From: an uncultured Bacilli bacterium
GTDB taxonomy: Bacteria > Bacillota_I > Bacilli_A > RF39 > UBA660
NCBI GenBank assembly: GCA_934086145.1
Contig: CAKOHV010000045.1
Coordinates: 1-5,395 of the forward strand
Direction of reading: 5' to 3'
Length of the DNA: 5,395 bases
A program made the translations under genes and the position numbers. The notes beneath the pieces were generated by a model. It searched no databases, had not been told where the DNA came from, and saw only the letters and a program-made list of their open reading frames with translations. Each line of letters starts with the position of its first letter. Within the stretch, counting starts at the first letter, position 1. Of this stretch, positions 4,285 through 5,395 are shown one piece after another.

Positions 4285-4311
4285 CAAAAAAACATAGAAG
4301 TTAATCTATGT
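4285..4311 (-). terminator. valS intrinsic terminator
   Basis: On the minus strand ACATAGA (4305-4311) and TCTATGT (4292-4298) form a perfect 7-bp stem with a 6-nt loop, followed by T residues (4286-4291). It starts 8 nt after the valS stop. An A-rich run on the other side makes it plausible on the plus strand too. Its downstream edge is only 27 nt from the start of the initiator-like gene. Confidence 0.7.
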
Positions 4312-4318
4312 CTTTTTA

Positions 4319-5395
4319 TTATTCTTCAGTTTCTAATTCAAGTTCAACATTATCAATTGAATAATCATTTTCAACTTCATTCATTTCTAAGTTTTGAATA
4401 AATAATGTTGCTCTAAAATCTTTAATAGATAATTCAATAGCATCTTTTAAGTCTTTATTAACACTTAATTTTAAATCTTTAACTGGTGTTTTAAGAGATA
4501 CACTATTTATAGTTTTTTGTCCTCTTACTTGACTTATTATATCAATTATTGAATCTCCAATTTCCATTTCTTTGCTAAAATTAAATTCTAATGGTTTAAT
4601 TTCAGTTAAATGAATTGATTTATTATCTTTATATAATTCTTGATATATTTCTTCAGTTATGAATGGGAAGAATATACTAAAGTCTTGTAATAATTTATAA
4701 AGAATTGTATAAACTGTTTTTTGCCCTGAATATCTTGGCTCAATTCCAAATTCTTCAGGTCTATATAATCTATGTTTAACAATTTCAATATAGTTATCAC
4801 AGAAATTCCAGAAGAATTTTTCTAAATGGTTAAGTGCTAATCCAACTTCATATTCATCAAGATATTTTAAGAATCCACTTTCCATTTCTTGGAACTTGCC
4901 TAAAATCCATTTATCTATATATTCATAATTACTAAATTCTTTATCTTCATAATCTGCTAAATGCATTTCAATAAATTTAGAAACATTCCAAATTTTATTA
5001 ACTAATTTTTTACCACGAAGTAATGTTTCATCACTAAATACTATATCAGTTCCAAGTCTTCCTGTTCCTGCCCAATATCTAACAACATCTGCTGAATATT
5101 GATTTATAGCATCCATTGGTTCAACTTTACTATTTCCTTTAGATTTACTAATTTTTTCCCCTTTGTTAGCCATAACAAATCCTGAAATCATAACATTATC
5201 CCATGGTCTTGTACCAAAATGATAGAATGATTTAACTATTGTATAGAAATCCCATGTTCTAATTATTTCAGAAGCATTAGTTCTTAAACTCATTGGTTTT
5301 AAGAATGATTCAAAATTATCTTTTTCTCCATATCTCATATTAATTAATGGAGTTACTGATGAAGTTGCCCATGTATCCATAACATCAGTTTCAGG
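4319..5395 (-). CDS. valS: Valyl-tRNA synthetase, C-terminal part (runs off the right edge)
   Basis: A class I aminoacyl-tRNA synthetase that joins valine to tRNA-Val in the cytosol. The frame is open to the window edge, so the N-terminus with the HIGH motif and most of the editing domain lie outside. The first visible residues, PETDVMDTWATSS, are the valine-enzyme form of the catalytic core; isoleucine and leucine enzymes differ here. KISKS, the second ATP-binding signature with Ile for Met, lies 81-85 residues from the edge. The anticodon-binding domain follows, with WNFCDNYIEIVKHRLY and FPFITEEIYQELY. After that come a VRGQK region and a short acidic tail (NVELELETEE). The C-terminal coiled-coil arm of E. 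coli or Bacillus ValS is missing. This matches the compact, archaeal-like type found in some bacteria. The stop is TAA, followed by a terminator. Confidence 0.95.
   Translation of the reverse strand, partial: PETDVMDTWATSSVTPLINMRYGEKDNFESFLKPMSLRTNASEIIRTWDFYTIVKSFYHFGTRPWDNVMISGFVMANKGEKISKSKGNSKVEPMDAINQYSADVVRYWAGTGRLGTDIVFSDETLLRGKKLVNKIWNVSKFIEMHLADYEDKEFSNYEYIDKWILGKFQEMESGFLKYLDEYEVGLALNHLEKFFWNFCDNYIEIVKHRLYRPEEFGIEPRYSGQKTVYTILYKLLQDFSIFFPFITEEIYQELYKDNKSIHLTEIKPLEFNFSKEMEIGDSIIDIISQVRGQKTINSVSLKTPVKDLKLSVNKDLKDAIELSIKDFRATLFIQNLEMNEVENDYSIDNVELELETEE

Noticed and set aside
4201..4401. 66-codon plus-strand frame between the initiator-like gene and valS
   Set aside because: It runs antisense to both genes and through the valS terminator.

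Overview
The window is a very AT-rich stretch, by eye about a quarter G+C. It reads with the standard bacterial code, has Bacillota-style AGGAGG ribosome binding sites, and ends in a Gram-positive-type lipoprotein signal peptide. It suggests a low-G+C Firmicutes or Mollicutes-related host. The taxon cannot be named from the sequence. No tRNA, rRNA, CRISPR array, transposase or integrase is visible.

Right edge (4319-5395, minus strand): the 3' part of valS, valyl-tRNA synthetase, of the compact type without a C-terminal coiled-coil arm. It is followed by an intrinsic terminator. This is the only clearly housekeeping gene.

Middle (2053-4257): a set of genes typical of plasmids and integrative elements. 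It holds a winged-helix replication-initiator-like protein (minus strand), two small XRE-type repressor-like proteins (plus strand), and an unrecognised 183-residue protein divergent from the first XRE gene. The control signals are dense: a 12-bp dyad over the first XRE gene's probable promoter and start, terminators whose hairpins span the stop codons of both XRE genes, and a hairpin that buries the ribosome binding site of the second. The initiator-like gene carries three 15-bp tandem repeats next to an almost pure A/T tract in the part encoding its linker. This layout resembles the lambda O gene with its internal origin, and is the most interesting signal in the window.

Left part (1-1863, minus strand): a probable four-gene operon read from an extended -10 promoter near 1910. 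In order it encodes a small protein with a PH-like C-terminal half, a 117-residue hypothetical protein, a three-pass membrane protein with an external Mog1/PsbP-like domain, and the start of a lipoprotein. The first three genes are each preceded by a short hairpin or dyad with the same AGTA loop just upstream of the ribosome binding site, and a perfect 14-bp repeat flanks the first gene. The last two products are envelope proteins; a shared envelope or stress role is an inference.

Overall, an accessory or mobile-derived module appears to sit directly downstream of valS, next to a small envelope-related operon. Several automatic start sites look wrong; preferred starts are given with reasons.
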